50,377 nucleotides of DNA from Actinomycetes bacterium (GTDB lineage: Bacteria > Actinomycetota > Actinomycetes > Actinomycetales > Microbacteriaceae), in assembly GCA_023431405.1 (NCBI GenBank), contig JAEYVZ010000064.1:1-50377 (forward strand), in the 5' to 3' direction. A model generated the notes under the pieces. That model was not told where the DNA came from. It searched no databases and worked only from the letters and a program-made list of their open reading frames with translations. Shown in pieces: positions 34,990 to 42,994 of the stretch. The translations under genes and the position numbers were made by a program. Numbering within the stretch: position 1 is the stretch's first letter; each line of letters starts with the position of its first letter.

Positions 34990-35018
34990 AAGATACGTGG
35001 AGTCCACGCACCCCCCAA
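34990..35018 (-). promoter_or_regulatory. Candidate promoter of the aldo/keto reductase-like gene
   Basis: TTGGGG (35013-35018), 17 nt, TATCTT (34990-34995) on the minus strand. The spacer contains the perfect palindrome CGTGGA-C-TCCACG (34996-35008), a possible operator. Confidence 0.45.
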
Positions 35019-35104
35019 TGCGCTACCTCCGAGAGTAAGGGCACCCGCCCCCACCACCGGCGCAATGCGCGGTCGCTCGGGTAAACATTCGGTAACGCTT
35101 TGAT

Positions 35105-35150
35105 GATCCTGCATGCACCGGCCCCTGGCCGGGACTTTCGACCCAGGATC
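35105..35150. other. Structured intergenic element (nested hairpins)
   Basis: Outer arms GATCCTG/CAGGATC (35105-35111, 35144-35150) enclose an inner CCGGCC-CCT-GGCCGG stem (35118-35132). It lies in the 270-bp gap between the aldo/keto reductase gene and pnp, whose remaining parts show the promoter above and the pnp terminator. It could be a small RNA or part of a leader; no family recognised. Confidence 0.3.
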
Positions 35151-35180
35151 AGGGATTTGTACGGGGAGTCGACGAAAAGA

Positions 35181-35220
35181 CGGATGCCCGCCACCCTCCG
35201 AGGAGGGGACGGGCATCCGG
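35181..35220 (-). terminator. Rho-independent terminator of pnp
   Basis: A 10-bp perfect outer stem (CGGATGCCCG/CGGGCATCCG) plus an inner CCCTCC/GGAGGG pairing, followed on the minus strand by TCTTTTC. It starts 20 bp after the pnp stop. Confidence 0.85.
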
Positions 35221-35239
35221 TGTGACGTCGTCGCGGAGA

Positions 35240-37501
35240 TCAGGCCTCGTCGGCCGCCTCTGCGGGAGCGCTCTCGTCGGCGGCCTCCTCGAGGACCGGC
35301 TCCAGCGACAGCTTGCCGCGGTCGTCGATCTTCGTGATGCGCACGAGGAGCTTCTGGCCGACACCCAGCACGTCCTCGACGTTCTCGACGCGCTTGCCGC
35401 CGGCGAGCTTGCGGACCTCGCTGACGTGCAGCAGGCCGTCCTTGCCGGGCAGGAGCGAGATGAACGCACCGAACGTCGCGATCTTGACGACCGTTCCGAG
35501 GAACTGCTCGCCGACCTCCGGGTTCGTGGGGTTCGCGATCGCGTTGACCTGGGCGCGGGCGGCCTCGGCCGAGGGGCCGTCGGTCGCGCCGATGTAGACG
35601 GTGCCGTCCTCCTCGATGGAGATCTGCGCGCCGGTCTCGTCCTGGATGGCGTTGATCGTCTTGCCCTTGGGGCCGATGAGCTCGCCGATCTTGTCGACGG
35701 GGATCTGCACGCTGATCACGCGCGGAGCCGTCGGCGCCATCTCGTCGGGGCCATCGATCGCGGCGTTGAGCACGTTCAGGATCGTGAGGCGAGCCTCCTT
35801 GGCCTGCGTGAGCGCGGCGGCGAGCACCGACGACGGGATGCCGTCGAGCTTCGTGTCGAGCTGGATCGCCGTGACGAACTCGCTCGTGCCGGCGACCTTG
35901 AAGTCCATGTCACCAAGCGCGTCTTCGGCACCGAGGATGTCGGTGAGCGCCGCGTAGCGGGTCTGACCGTCGACCTCGTCGGAGACGAGACCCATCGCGA
36001 TGCCGGCGACGGGAGCGCGCAGCGGCACACCCGCATTCAGCAGCGACAGGGTGGAGGCGCACACCGAGCCCATCGACGTTGAGCCGTTGGAGCTGAGAGC
36101 CTCGGACACCTGACGGATCGCGTACGGGAACTCCTCGCGGCTGGGCAGCACCGGCACCAGAGCGCGCTCGGCGAGGAAGCCGTGCCCGATCTCGCGACGC
36201 TTCGGGCTGCCGACTCGGCCGGTCTCACCGGTCGAGTAGGGCGGGAAGTTGTAGTGGTGCATGTACCGCTTGCTCGTCGTGGGCGACAGCGAGTCGATCT
36301 GCTGCTCCATCTTGAGCATGTTCAGCGTCGTGACACCCAGGATCTGGGTCTCACCGCGCTGGAAGATGGCCGAGCCGTGCACGCGCGGGATCACCTGGAC
36401 CTCGGCGTCGAGCGGACGGATGTCGGCGAGGCCGCGGCCGTCGATGCGCACACCGTCGGACAGGATGCGACCGCGCACGATCTTCTTCGTGACCGACTTG
36501 TACGCGGCCGAGAACTCCAGCGGCGCGGCGGCGGGAAGCTCCCCTGCCTCGACGGCCGCGATGAGCTCGCCCTTGACGCGCTCCTTGACGGCGTCGTCGG
36601 CGTCCTGACGCTCCTGCTTGTCGGCGATCTGGTAGATGCCGACCAGCTCGTCGTACGCGCGCTCGTTGACGAACGCGAACGTCTCGTCGGAGTACGCGGG
36701 GAACACGGGGTACACGCCGGGCTCGCGCGACGACTTCGACGCCATCTCGGCCTGGGCCTCGACGAGCTGCTTGAGGAACGGCTTGGCCGCCTCGAGCCCC
36801 TGCGCGACGATCTCCTCGCTGGGCTTCACGGCGCCGGCCTTGATGAGGTTCCAGCTGTTCTCGGCGGCTTCGGCCTCGACCATCATGATCGCGACGTCAC
36901 CGTCGGGCAGCACACGACCGGCGACCATGAGGTCGAACACGGCCTCCTCGACCTGGGCCTGGTTGGGGAATGCGACCCACTGGTCGGCGTGCTCGCCGTG
37001 GCCCGGGATGAGCGCGAGGCGCACACCGGCGATCGGACCCGAGAACGGCAGACCGGAGATCTGCGTCGACGCGGATGCCGCGTTGATCGCGAGCGCGTCG
37101 TAGAACTCGCCCGGAGCGATCGAGAGCACGGTGACGACGATCTGGACCTCGTTGCGAAGGCCGTCGACGAACGACGGACGCAGCGGGCGGTCGATGAGGC
37201 GGCACACGAGGATCGCCTCGGTGGACGGACGGCCCTCACGGCGGAAGAACGAACCGGGGATCTTGCCGGCGGCGTAGGAGCGCTCCTCGACGTCGACGGT
37301 CAGCGGGAAGAAGTCGAAGCCTTCACGGGGGTGCTTGCCGGCACTGGTGGCCGACAGGAGCATCGTCTCTTCGTCAAGGTAGGCGGCGACGGCGCCCTGC
37401 GCCTGCTGGGCGAGGCGTCCGGTCTCGAAGCGGATGGTGCGGGTGCCGAAGCGTCCGTTGTCGAGGACGGCTTCGGCGGCGGTGATTTCAGGACCTTCCA
37501 A
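35240..37501 (-). CDS. pnp: Polyribonucleotide nucleotidyltransferase (PNPase)
   Basis: A 753-residue PNPase: two RNase PH-like domains (GRFGTRTIRFETGRLAQQAQG and GSSMSTMG-type region read as GSTSMGSVCASTLSL), a helical linker, a KH domain (ISVQIPVDKIGELIGPKGKTI) and an S1 domain (VVKIATFGAFISLLPGKDGLLHVSE). It degrades RNA 3'-5' by phosphorolysis. TTG 37501 is the start: AAGGAG lies 8 nt upstream and family homology begins there. An upstream leader of about 260 nt contains a hairpin; PNPase leader autoregulation is known in enterobacteria. rpsO, usually adjacent, is 9.4 kb away. Confidence 0.97.
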   Translation of the reverse strand: MEGPEITAAEAVLDNGRFGTRTIRFETGRLAQQAQGAVAAYLDEETMLLSATSAGKHPREGFDFFPLTVDVEERSYAAGKIPGSFFRREGRPSTEAILVCRLIDRPLRPSFVDGLRNEVQIVVTVLSIAPGEFYDALAINAASASTQISGLPFSGPIAGVRLALIPGHGEHADQWVAFPNQAQVEEAVFDLMVAGRVLPDGDVAIMMVEAEAAENSWNLIKAGAVKPSEEIVAQGLEAAKPFLKQLVEAQAEMASKSSREPGVYPVFPAYSDETFAFVNERAYDELVGIYQIADKQERQDADDAVKERVKGELIAAVEAGELPAAAPLEFSAAYKSVTKKIVRGRILSDGVRIDGRGLADIRPLDAEVQVIPRVHGSAIFQRGETQILGVTTLNMLKMEQQIDSLSPTTSKRYMHHYNFPPYSTGETGRVGSPKRREIGHGFLAERALVPVLPSREEFPYAIRQVSEALSSNGSTSMGSVCASTLSLLNAGVPLRAPVAGIAMGLVSDEVDGQTRYAALTDILGAEDALGDMDFKVAGTSEFVTAIQLDTKLDGIPSSVLAAALTQAKEARLTILNVLNAAIDGPDEMAPTAPRVISVQIPVDKIGELIGPKGKTINAIQDETGAQISIEEDGTVYIGATDGPSAEAARAQVNAIANPTNPEVGEQFLGTVVKIATFGAFISLLPGKDGLLHVSEVRKLAGGKRVENVEDVLGVGQKLLVRITKIDDRGKLSLEPVLEEAADESAPAEAADEA

Positions 37502-37526
37502 GAGGTCTCTCCTTCTTTGTTTAGAC

Positions 37527-37559
37527 TCGCACGCGCGTTTCGCGCGCGAGGTCGTGCGA
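37527..37559 (-). promoter_or_regulatory. Hairpin in the pnp 5' leader
   Basis: TCGCAC/GTGCGA outer pairing (37527-37532, 37554-37559) encloses GCGCG-TTT-CGCGC. It sits about 25 nt before the pnp start. The rest of the leader (37560-37760) shows no other clear element. Confidence 0.4.
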
Positions 37560-37766
37560 AGGAGCAGGAACAGGCAGATCTCGACGCGCGACGTCATCGC
37601 GGGATTCGTCAGCGCTGGCCACCAGTCGAAAGTCACCGTGCGAGACGGGAACCCACCACAGGGGACCAGCTTCCTGCCGGCCTGCTCCAGAATCTCCGCG
37701 GTCGGTTTCCCGATCACGGAGAGCTCAGTATGAAATTGAGCGGATGCCACGCGGGCAACCTTCCCC

Positions 37767-37772
37767 AGCCTA
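37767..37772 (-). promoter_or_regulatory. Candidate -10 of pnp
   Basis: TAGGCT on the minus strand, about 265 nt before the TTG start, so this pnp transcript would carry a long leader. Confidence 0.4.
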
Positions 37773-37793
37773 CCAGTCGCCTCTTCGCCTGCG

Positions 37794-37799
37794 TATCGT
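37794..37799 (+). promoter_or_regulatory. Leaderless promoter -10 of the DUF5302 gene
   Basis: TATCGT 6 nt before the ATG at 37806. The same TATCGT-NGGGGC-ATG block precedes the dioxygenase gene at 45824. Confidence 0.5.
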
Positions 37800-37805
37800 G
37801 GGGGC

Positions 37806-37988
37806 ATGAGCAGCGATGACCAGGGTGGCTCAGACTCCACCGACGACCTGAAGCGCAAGTTCAAGGAAGCGCTCGACAAGAAGAACGCGCGCCATCGTGA
37901 CGGCGAGGCCCACCTGAACGGCGACTCCGCCGTCCACGGCACGCACGGCGCGATGACCAAGAGAGAGTTCCGCCGCAAGAGCGGCTGA
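37806..37988 (+). CDS. DUF5302 small protein
   Basis: A 60-residue charged protein (DDLKRKFKEALDKKNARHRDGEAH ... KREFRRKSG, read across positions) matching the actinobacterial DUF5302 family. It is predicted disordered with one helix. Function is unknown; the Lys/Arg-rich tail could bind nucleic acid. It is divergent from pnp and followed by a very strong hairpin. Confidence 0.8.
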   Translation: MSSDDQGGSDSTDDLKRKFKEALDKKNARHRDGEAHLNGDSAVHGTHGAMTKREFRRKSG

Positions 37989-37994
37989 CGACGA

Positions 37995-38041
37995 CGCTCG
38001 ACGACGGCCCGGCGCTTCGGCGACCGGGCCGTCGTCGAGCG
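37995..38041 (+). terminator. 18-bp stem-loop after the DUF5302 gene
   Basis: Perfect 18-bp arms (37995-38012, 38024-38041) with an 11-nt loop. There is no T-tract. It ends directly at the Shine-Dalgarno of the amine oxidase gene, so it may also affect that gene's translation. Confidence 0.65.
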
Positions 38042-38054
38042 AGAGAGGCACGAG

Positions 38055-39425
38055 TTGTCCAACGAGCATTTCCACACCGTCGTCGTGGGCGCGGGGGTCG
38101 CGGGACTCACCGCGGCGCGCCTGCTCGCCGCTCGCGGCGAGAGGGTCGTCGTCCTGGAGGCGCGTGACCGCGTCGGCGGCCGGCTCCACACCGAGCGGGC
38201 GGGAGGTCGTGTGACCGACCGCGGCGCCTCGTGGATCCACGGGATCGACGGCAGCCCGGTGCACGCCGTCGCACGGGCCTTCGACCTGGAGATGGCCGAG
38301 TTCACGGTCGGGAGCTACCAGGCAGGCGGCCGCCCGATCGCGTACTACGGACCCGACGCGACGCGGCTGACCGACGATCAGGTGGAGCGCTTCGTCGCCG
38401 ACACGGCAGCGATCGACACCGCGCTGATCGACGTGCTCACGCAGGCGGAGGGGGCGGCCAGCTACGCCGACGTCGTGCGCGCCGCCGTCGCGGCCGTCGC
38501 CGCACGCGACGGGTGGGACAGCGCGCGTGCCGCCCGGGTCGTCGAGTACTTCGACCACCGTTCCGAGGAGCAGTACGGCGCGGATGCGCGGCTCCTCGAC
38601 GCGCACGGGCTGGAGGACGAGATCGTCGACGGCGACGAGGTGGTCTTCCCGCGCGGTTACGACGAGCTCGCCACACGGCTCGCCGACGGCCTCGACGTGC
38701 GTCTCGGTCACCCCGTCACCCGCGTGGTCCGCGGCGTCTCCACGGGAGGTGACCACGGCGTGGTCGTCGAGACGGCCGAAGGCTCGTTCCGGGCCGGCCA
38801 TGCCGTCGTCACGGTGCCCATCGGAGTGCTGCGGGCGGATGAGGTCTCGTTCGAGCCGCCGCTGCCGGAGGCCATCCGGCACTCGATCTCGCTGCTGGAG
38901 ATGAACGCCTTCGAGAAGGTGTTCCTCCGCTTCGCCGAGCGGTTCTGGGACGACGACGTCTACGCGATCCGCCGCCAGGGCGAGGCAGCGGCGTGGTGGC
39001 ATTCCTGGTACGACCTGACTCGCGCCCACGCGGAGCCGACGCTGCTGACCTTCGCCGCCGGCCGGTGCGCGCAGGAGACCCGCACCTGGAGCGACGCGGA
39101 GGTCGCGGCATCCGTCCTCGCGTCGTTGCGTGAGATCTATGGAGACGCGGTGACCGAGCCCGTGCAGGTGCTGCGCACGGCATGGCAGGACGACCCGTGG
39201 ACGCACGGGTCGTACGCCTACATGACCATCGGCTGCACGGGCGACGACCACGACCGCATCGCCGAACCGGTCGACGGCGTGCTGCACCTGGCCGGCGAGG
39301 CGACCTGGGGAGAAGACCCCGCGACGGTCAATGCCGCCATGCGGTCGGGGCATCGGGCTGCCGAGCGCATCCTCGACAGCCCGCTCCCGTTCGACCTGCT
39401 GACGGAGCCTCTCTCCCGGCCCTGA
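38055..39425 (+). CDS. Flavin monoamine oxidase family FAD-dependent oxidoreductase
   Basis: A 456-residue protein. The FAD dinucleotide motif is VVVGAGVAGLTAARLLAARG, then LEARDRVGGRLHT and the C-terminal HLAGEATWGEDPATVNAAM. These define the amine oxidase/polyamine oxidase superfamily; it oxidises an amine (polyamine, amino acid or monoamine) with O2. There is no signal peptide. The TTG at 38055 follows GAGAGAGG. Substrate unknown. Convergent with dctA, 6 bp apart. Confidence 0.9.
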   Translation: MSNEHFHTVVVGAGVAGLTAARLLAARGERVVVLEARDRVGGRLHTERAGGRVTDRGASWIHGIDGSPVHAVARAFDLEMAEFTVGSYQAGGRPIAYYGPDATRLTDDQVERFVADTAAIDTALIDVLTQAEGAASYADVVRAAVAAVAARDGWDSARAARVVEYFDHRSEEQYGADARLLDAHGLEDEIVDGDEVVFPRGYDELATRLADGLDVRLGHPVTRVVRGVSTGGDHGVVVETAEGSFRAGHAVVTVPIGVLRADEVSFEPPLPEAIRHSISLLEMNAFEKVFLRFAERFWDDDVYAIRRQGEAAAWWHSWYDLTRAHAEPTLLTFAAGRCAQETRTWSDAEVAASVLASLREIYGDAVTEPVQVLRTAWQDDPWTHGSYAYMTIGCTGDDHDRIAEPVDGVLHLAGEATWGEDPATVNAAMRSGHRAAERILDSPLPFDLLTEPLSRP

Positions 39426-39431
39426 CGCGCG

Positions 39432-40817
39432 TCAGACCCGGGCCGCGTCGTCCACGCGGTCGGACGCCGACTCACGGGGGCGATCGTCGTCGTGGCCGTG
39501 ATCGCCGGACAGGGTCGACTCGTCGAAGGGTGCGCGACCCGACAGGACCGCCTGCGCCTGCGCACGGTCGAACTGCTTCGTCCAGGTGCCGATGAGGATC
39601 GTCGCGACGGCGTTGCCCGTGAAGTTCGTGAGCGCACGCCCCTCCGACATGAAGCGGTCGATGCCGACGATGACGCCGACGCCGCCCACGAGATCGGGCC
39701 GGTAGGCCTGCAGGCCGCCGGCGAGGGTCGCGAGCCCGGCGCCGGTGACACCGGCAGCGCCCTTGCTGGCGATGATCATGAAGACGAGGAGTCCGATCTG
39801 CTCCGGGATCGACATGGGCGCCCCCATGCCCGCGGCGATGAACAGGGACGCCATCGTGAGGTAGATGGCCGTGCCATCGAGGTTGAACGAGTAGCCCGTG
39901 GGCACCGTGATGCCGACGACAGGCTTCGAGACCCCGACGTGCTCCATCTTGGCGATCAGGCGCGGGAGGGCCGACTCGCTCGATGATGTGCCCACGATCA
40001 GGAGGTACTCGCGGGCGAGGTACTTCATGAGGCTGAAGATGTTGACGCGCGACACCGCCCACAGAAGCGTGCCCAGCACCCCCACGATGAACACGATGCA
40101 CGTGATGTAGAAGGCGACCATCAGGATGCCGAGACTCACGATCGCCGCGGCGCCCGTCTTGCCCACGACGGCGGCGATGGCTCCGAACGCGCCGACAGGC
40201 GCGAGCCAGAGGATCATTCCGAGGATGCGGAACACCAGGGTCTGCAGCTGCTTGACGGCGAACATGATCGGCTCGCCCTTGGCGCCCAGCTGCTGTACGG
40301 CGAAGCCTGCCAGGAGCGCGACGAACAGCACCTGCAGCACGCTCTCGCCGGTGAAGGCGGAGAAGAAGGTGACCGGGATGATGCCCAGGAGGAAGTCGGT
40401 CGTGGACGTCGCCTCGCCCGCGCCGGCGTCGTAGGTGGCCGATCGCATGTCGAGCCCCTCGCCCGGGTGGATGAGGTTGCCGACCACCAGCCCGATCGCC
40501 AGCGCGAACGTCGACATCACGAGGAAGTAGCCGAGGGCGAGCCCGCCGATCTTCCCGACGGTGGCGGCCTTGGCGATGGAGCCGACCCCCACGACGATCG
40601 TGCAGAAGATGATGGGGGCGATCATCATCTTGATGAGGCTGACGAACGCTTTCCCGACGGGTTCGAGACCCACGGCGAACTCGGGCCAGAGGAGACCGAC
40701 CGTGGCGCCGGCGGCGACGGCGAGGATGACCGACACGTACAGCCACGTATGCCGGTCCCACCGTTTGCGCGGGCTTCCGATGAAGCGCGGGAGTCGGATC
40801 GATGTCGTCGAGATCAT
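39432..40817 (-). CDS. dctA: C4-dicarboxylate:cation symporter DctA
   Basis: A 461-residue transporter of the DAACS/GltPh fold: eight helices and two re-entrant loops. HP1 carries GTSSSESALPRLI, TM7 GYSFNLDGTAIYLT, and HP2 SKGAAGVTGAG. It imports succinate, fumarate and malate with Na+ or H+. The C-terminus has a His/Asp-rich tail (GDHGHDDDRPRES). AGGAGG precedes the ATG. It is divergent from the CitA/DcuS-type kinase gene, which likely controls it. Confidence 0.95.
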   Translation of the reverse strand: MISTTSIRLPRFIGSPRKRWDRHTWLYVSVILAVAAGATVGLLWPEFAVGLEPVGKAFVSLIKMMIAPIIFCTIVVGVGSIAKAATVGKIGGLALGYFLVMSTFALAIGLVVGNLIHPGEGLDMRSATYDAGAGEATSTTDFLLGIIPVTFFSAFTGESVLQVLFVALLAGFAVQQLGAKGEPIMFAVKQLQTLVFRILGMILWLAPVGAFGAIAAVVGKTGAAAIVSLGILMVAFYITCIVFIVGVLGTLLWAVSRVNIFSLMKYLAREYLLIVGTSSSESALPRLIAKMEHVGVSKPVVGITVPTGYSFNLDGTAIYLTMASLFIAAGMGAPMSIPEQIGLLVFMIIASKGAAGVTGAGLATLAGGLQAYRPDLVGGVGVIVGIDRFMSEGRALTNFTGNAVATILIGTWTKQFDRAQAQAVLSGRAPFDESTLSGDHGHDDDRPRESASDRVDDAARV

Positions 40818-40899
40818 GGCGGCCTCCTGAGGGTGAACGTCCGTTGTCCATCGCCGCCTTCGTCGGCGGCGTGGGATCCACCCTGGGCGCAGGCCCTCC

Positions 40900-40928
40900 G
40901 TGACACGATTTGTGGTCGTATTGGTCAC
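40900..40928. promoter_or_regulatory. Candidate operator between dctA and the sensor kinase gene
   Basis: Inverted GTGAC/GTCAC half-sites 19 nt apart flank an unusually AT-rich stretch in the 130-bp divergent region, a plausible response regulator target. I cannot place -10 boxes with confidence. Confidence 0.3.
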
Positions 40929-40947
40929 GAGAGTCAGGAGGACGCCC

Positions 40948-42231
40948 ATGGCGCAGCCGCATGTGCGCAGCGCCGCCTCCCGCGTGTTCGTCGCGCTGCT
41001 GGCCGCGGTGCTGGTCACCGGGCTGCTCACCTCCGGCATCCTGCTTCTGGAGAGCCAGCGCAGCTGGCGGGCAGAAGCGGAGCGAGTGACCCAGGCGGTC
41101 GCCCAGGTGCTCGCCCACTCCCCCGAGATCGCCGAGAGCCTGGCCTCGGGCGCCGCCGGATCGACGGATCTCGCCGCAGCCCGGGCAGCGCTGCAGCCCG
41201 TCGCCGACACGGTGACCGAGGTCGCACCGGTCGATTTCGTGACGATCATGGATGCCGACGGCATCCGGGTCACCCACCCCGACCCCGCCCAGGTCGGCGA
41301 GCGCTACCTCGGTACGATCCCCTCCTCTCCGCAGGCGCTGACGGAGGAGTTCACCGGCACGCTCGGGCCTTCACTGCGGACGATCGTGCCGGTCGAGCGC
41401 GGCGGTGCGCTGGTCGGCTGGGTGTCGGTGGGGGTGACGGTGGATACCGTCGCGGCGGCGATCGTGCCGAGACTTCTCGCCGCCGTGGGCATCGGCGCGG
41501 CGCTGGTCATCGCCGGAGTCGCCGGCGCGGTCTTCGCGCGCCGGTTCACCCGCCGGGTCGCCGGAGACCTGCCCGCGCGCGAGATCCGCGACACGCTCGC
41601 TTCCGCCGAGTCGATGCGCACGCTCGGGGAGGCGCTGCGCGCCCAGACGCACGAACACGGCAACCGGCTCCACACGGCGGTGGCGCTGCTGGAGCTCGGC
41701 CGCACGGAGGAGGCGATCGAACTGCTGTCCGCGTCGGCGCAGAAGAGCCAGACGCTCGTCGATAAGGTGGCCGCGCGCACCGAGGGCGACCCGACCGTGG
41801 GCGCTCTCCTGCTCGGCAAGACGGCGCAGGCGGCCGAACGCGGGATCGAGCTGACCGTCGAGGTCTCCCGCGACGCTCCGCGCTCGCTGCTCGCACCGAT
41901 CGACCAGGTGGCGCTTCTCGGCAACCTGCTCGACAACGCCCTCGACGCCTCGGCGGACGGCGACCCTCCCCGCTGGGTGCGGGTTCAGCTCACCCGCACC
42001 AGCGACGACGAACTCCTCATCGAGGTCTCCGACAGCGGACGCGGCATTGCCGACGACCTCCGCGAGCGGGTGTTCGACCGCGGGTACTCGACGAAGCCGG
42101 CGGGGCGCGAGGGTCGCGGGGTCGGACTGGCGCTCGTCCGTGACGTCGTCGACGACATCGGCGGCTCGCTCGTCCTCTCACCGGGGCTTCCCACGACCTT
42201 CCGCGTGATCCTCCCGACGGAGGCGTCATGA
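40948..42231 (+). CDS. Sensor histidine kinase, CitA/DcuS family
   Basis: A 427-residue kinase: membrane segments at about 12-34 and 172-197 enclose an extracytoplasmic PAS-like (PDC) sensor. The phosphoacceptor is probably His235 in LRAQTHEHGNRLH, followed by HATPase motifs NLLDNALDAS, DSGRGIADDL and GRGVGLALV. The cytoplasmic PAS domain usual in DcuS appears absent or very short, because the H-box follows the second membrane helix within 40 residues. A C4-dicarboxylate or citrate ligand is inferred from adjacent dctA. AGGAGG precedes the ATG. Confidence 0.92.
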   Translation: MAQPHVRSAASRVFVALLAAVLVTGLLTSGILLLESQRSWRAEAERVTQAVAQVLAHSPEIAESLASGAAGSTDLAAARAALQPVADTVTEVAPVDFVTIMDADGIRVTHPDPAQVGERYLGTIPSSPQALTEEFTGTLGPSLRTIVPVERGGALVGWVSVGVTVDTVAAAIVPRLLAAVGIGAALVIAGVAGAVFARRFTRRVAGDLPAREIRDTLASAESMRTLGEALRAQTHEHGNRLHTAVALLELGRTEEAIELLSASAQKSQTLVDKVAARTEGDPTVGALLLGKTAQAAERGIELTVEVSRDAPRSLLAPIDQVALLGNLLDNALDASADGDPPRWVRVQLTRTSDDELLIEVSDSGRGIADDLRERVFDRGYSTKPAGREGRGVGLALVRDVVDDIGGSLVLSPGLPTTFRVILPTEAS

Positions 42232-42911
42232 CCGACCCGATCGACGTGCTGCTCATCGACGACGACGCCCTCACCCTGGAGCTGCACCGCCGCTTCATCC
42301 AGCGCCTCGACGGGTTCCGGGTCGTCGGAGAGTGCACGGGCGCCCGCGCCGCCGCCCACGCGATCCTCGACGGGCCGCCCGCCGACCTCGCGCTGCTCGA
42401 CATGACGATGCCCGACGGCACGGGACTCGATGTGCTCCGCCTCGTCCGCGCGCGTGGCAGCACGATCGACGTCATCGCCGTGACCGGGGTGAGGGATGCG
42501 GATGCCGTGCGCCAGACCGTCGGTCTCGGCGTCGTGCAGTACCTCGTGAAACCCGTGACCTTCGCGGTGTTCGCCGAACGCCTGGCGCAGTACGCCCAGT
42601 ACCACCGGCGGGTCCGCGACTCGGCGGGCCCGGCGACGCAGCAGGAGATCGACGCCCTGCTGGCCGCCTCCCGCACGACCGGCCCGGCCCCCCTGCCGAA
42701 AGGGCTGTCGGCCGACACCCTGGAGCGGGTGAGCGACGTGCTGCGCGGGCACGACGCCGTCTCGGCCAGCGAGGCTGCCGAACTGCTCGGGATGTCGAGG
42801 GTGGCGGCCCGGCGCTATCTCGAGCACCTCTCCTCCTCCGGGCGCGTCGATCGCGGCGCCCGGTACGGGCACCAGGGCCGACCAGAGACCGAGTACAGGT
42901 GGCGCGGATGA
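42228..42911 (+). CDS. Response regulator, CitB/DcuR family
   Basis: A 227-residue regulator with receiver acidic pocket LLIDDDA, phosphoacceptor Asp58 (LALLDMTMPDG) and Lys108 (YLVKPVTF), then an HTH in SASEAAELLGMSRVAARRYLEHL. It pairs with the preceding kinase (ATGA overlap) and probably activates dctA. Confidence 0.93.
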   Translation: MTDPIDVLLIDDDALTLELHRRFIQRLDGFRVVGECTGARAAAHAILDGPPADLALLDMTMPDGTGLDVLRLVRARGSTIDVIAVTGVRDADAVRQTVGLGVVQYLVKPVTFAVFAERLAQYAQYHRRVRDSAGPATQQEIDALLAASRTTGPAPLPKGLSADTLERVSDVLRGHDAVSASEAAELLGMSRVAARRYLEHLSSSGRVDRGARYGHQGRPETEYRWRG

Positions 42912-42982
42912 CGCGGCCCGGAGCCCCGTGGCGCGACGCGCCCGGCATCCGCTTCGCATGGGCGTGCGACGGCGGCGTGGCC

Positions 42983-42988
42983 GAGAAT
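42983..42988 (+). promoter_or_regulatory. Possible leaderless -10 of the PuuD-like gene
   Basis: GAGAAT 6 nt before the ATG at 42995; a GGAGGG directly abutting the ATG is too close to act as a normal ribosome binding site. Confidence 0.35.
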
Positions 42989-42994
42989 GGAGGG

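Noticed and set aside
35240..38305. 1021-residue extended PNPase
   Set aside because: The frame merely stays open upstream. Family homology and a good SD place the start at TTG 37501, and the extension would run through the DUF5302 gene on the opposite strand.
39472..41277. 601-codon minus-strand frame overlapping dctA
   Set aside because: It is in another frame of dctA, His/Arg-rich and without domains; the dctA frame has diagnostic transporter motifs.
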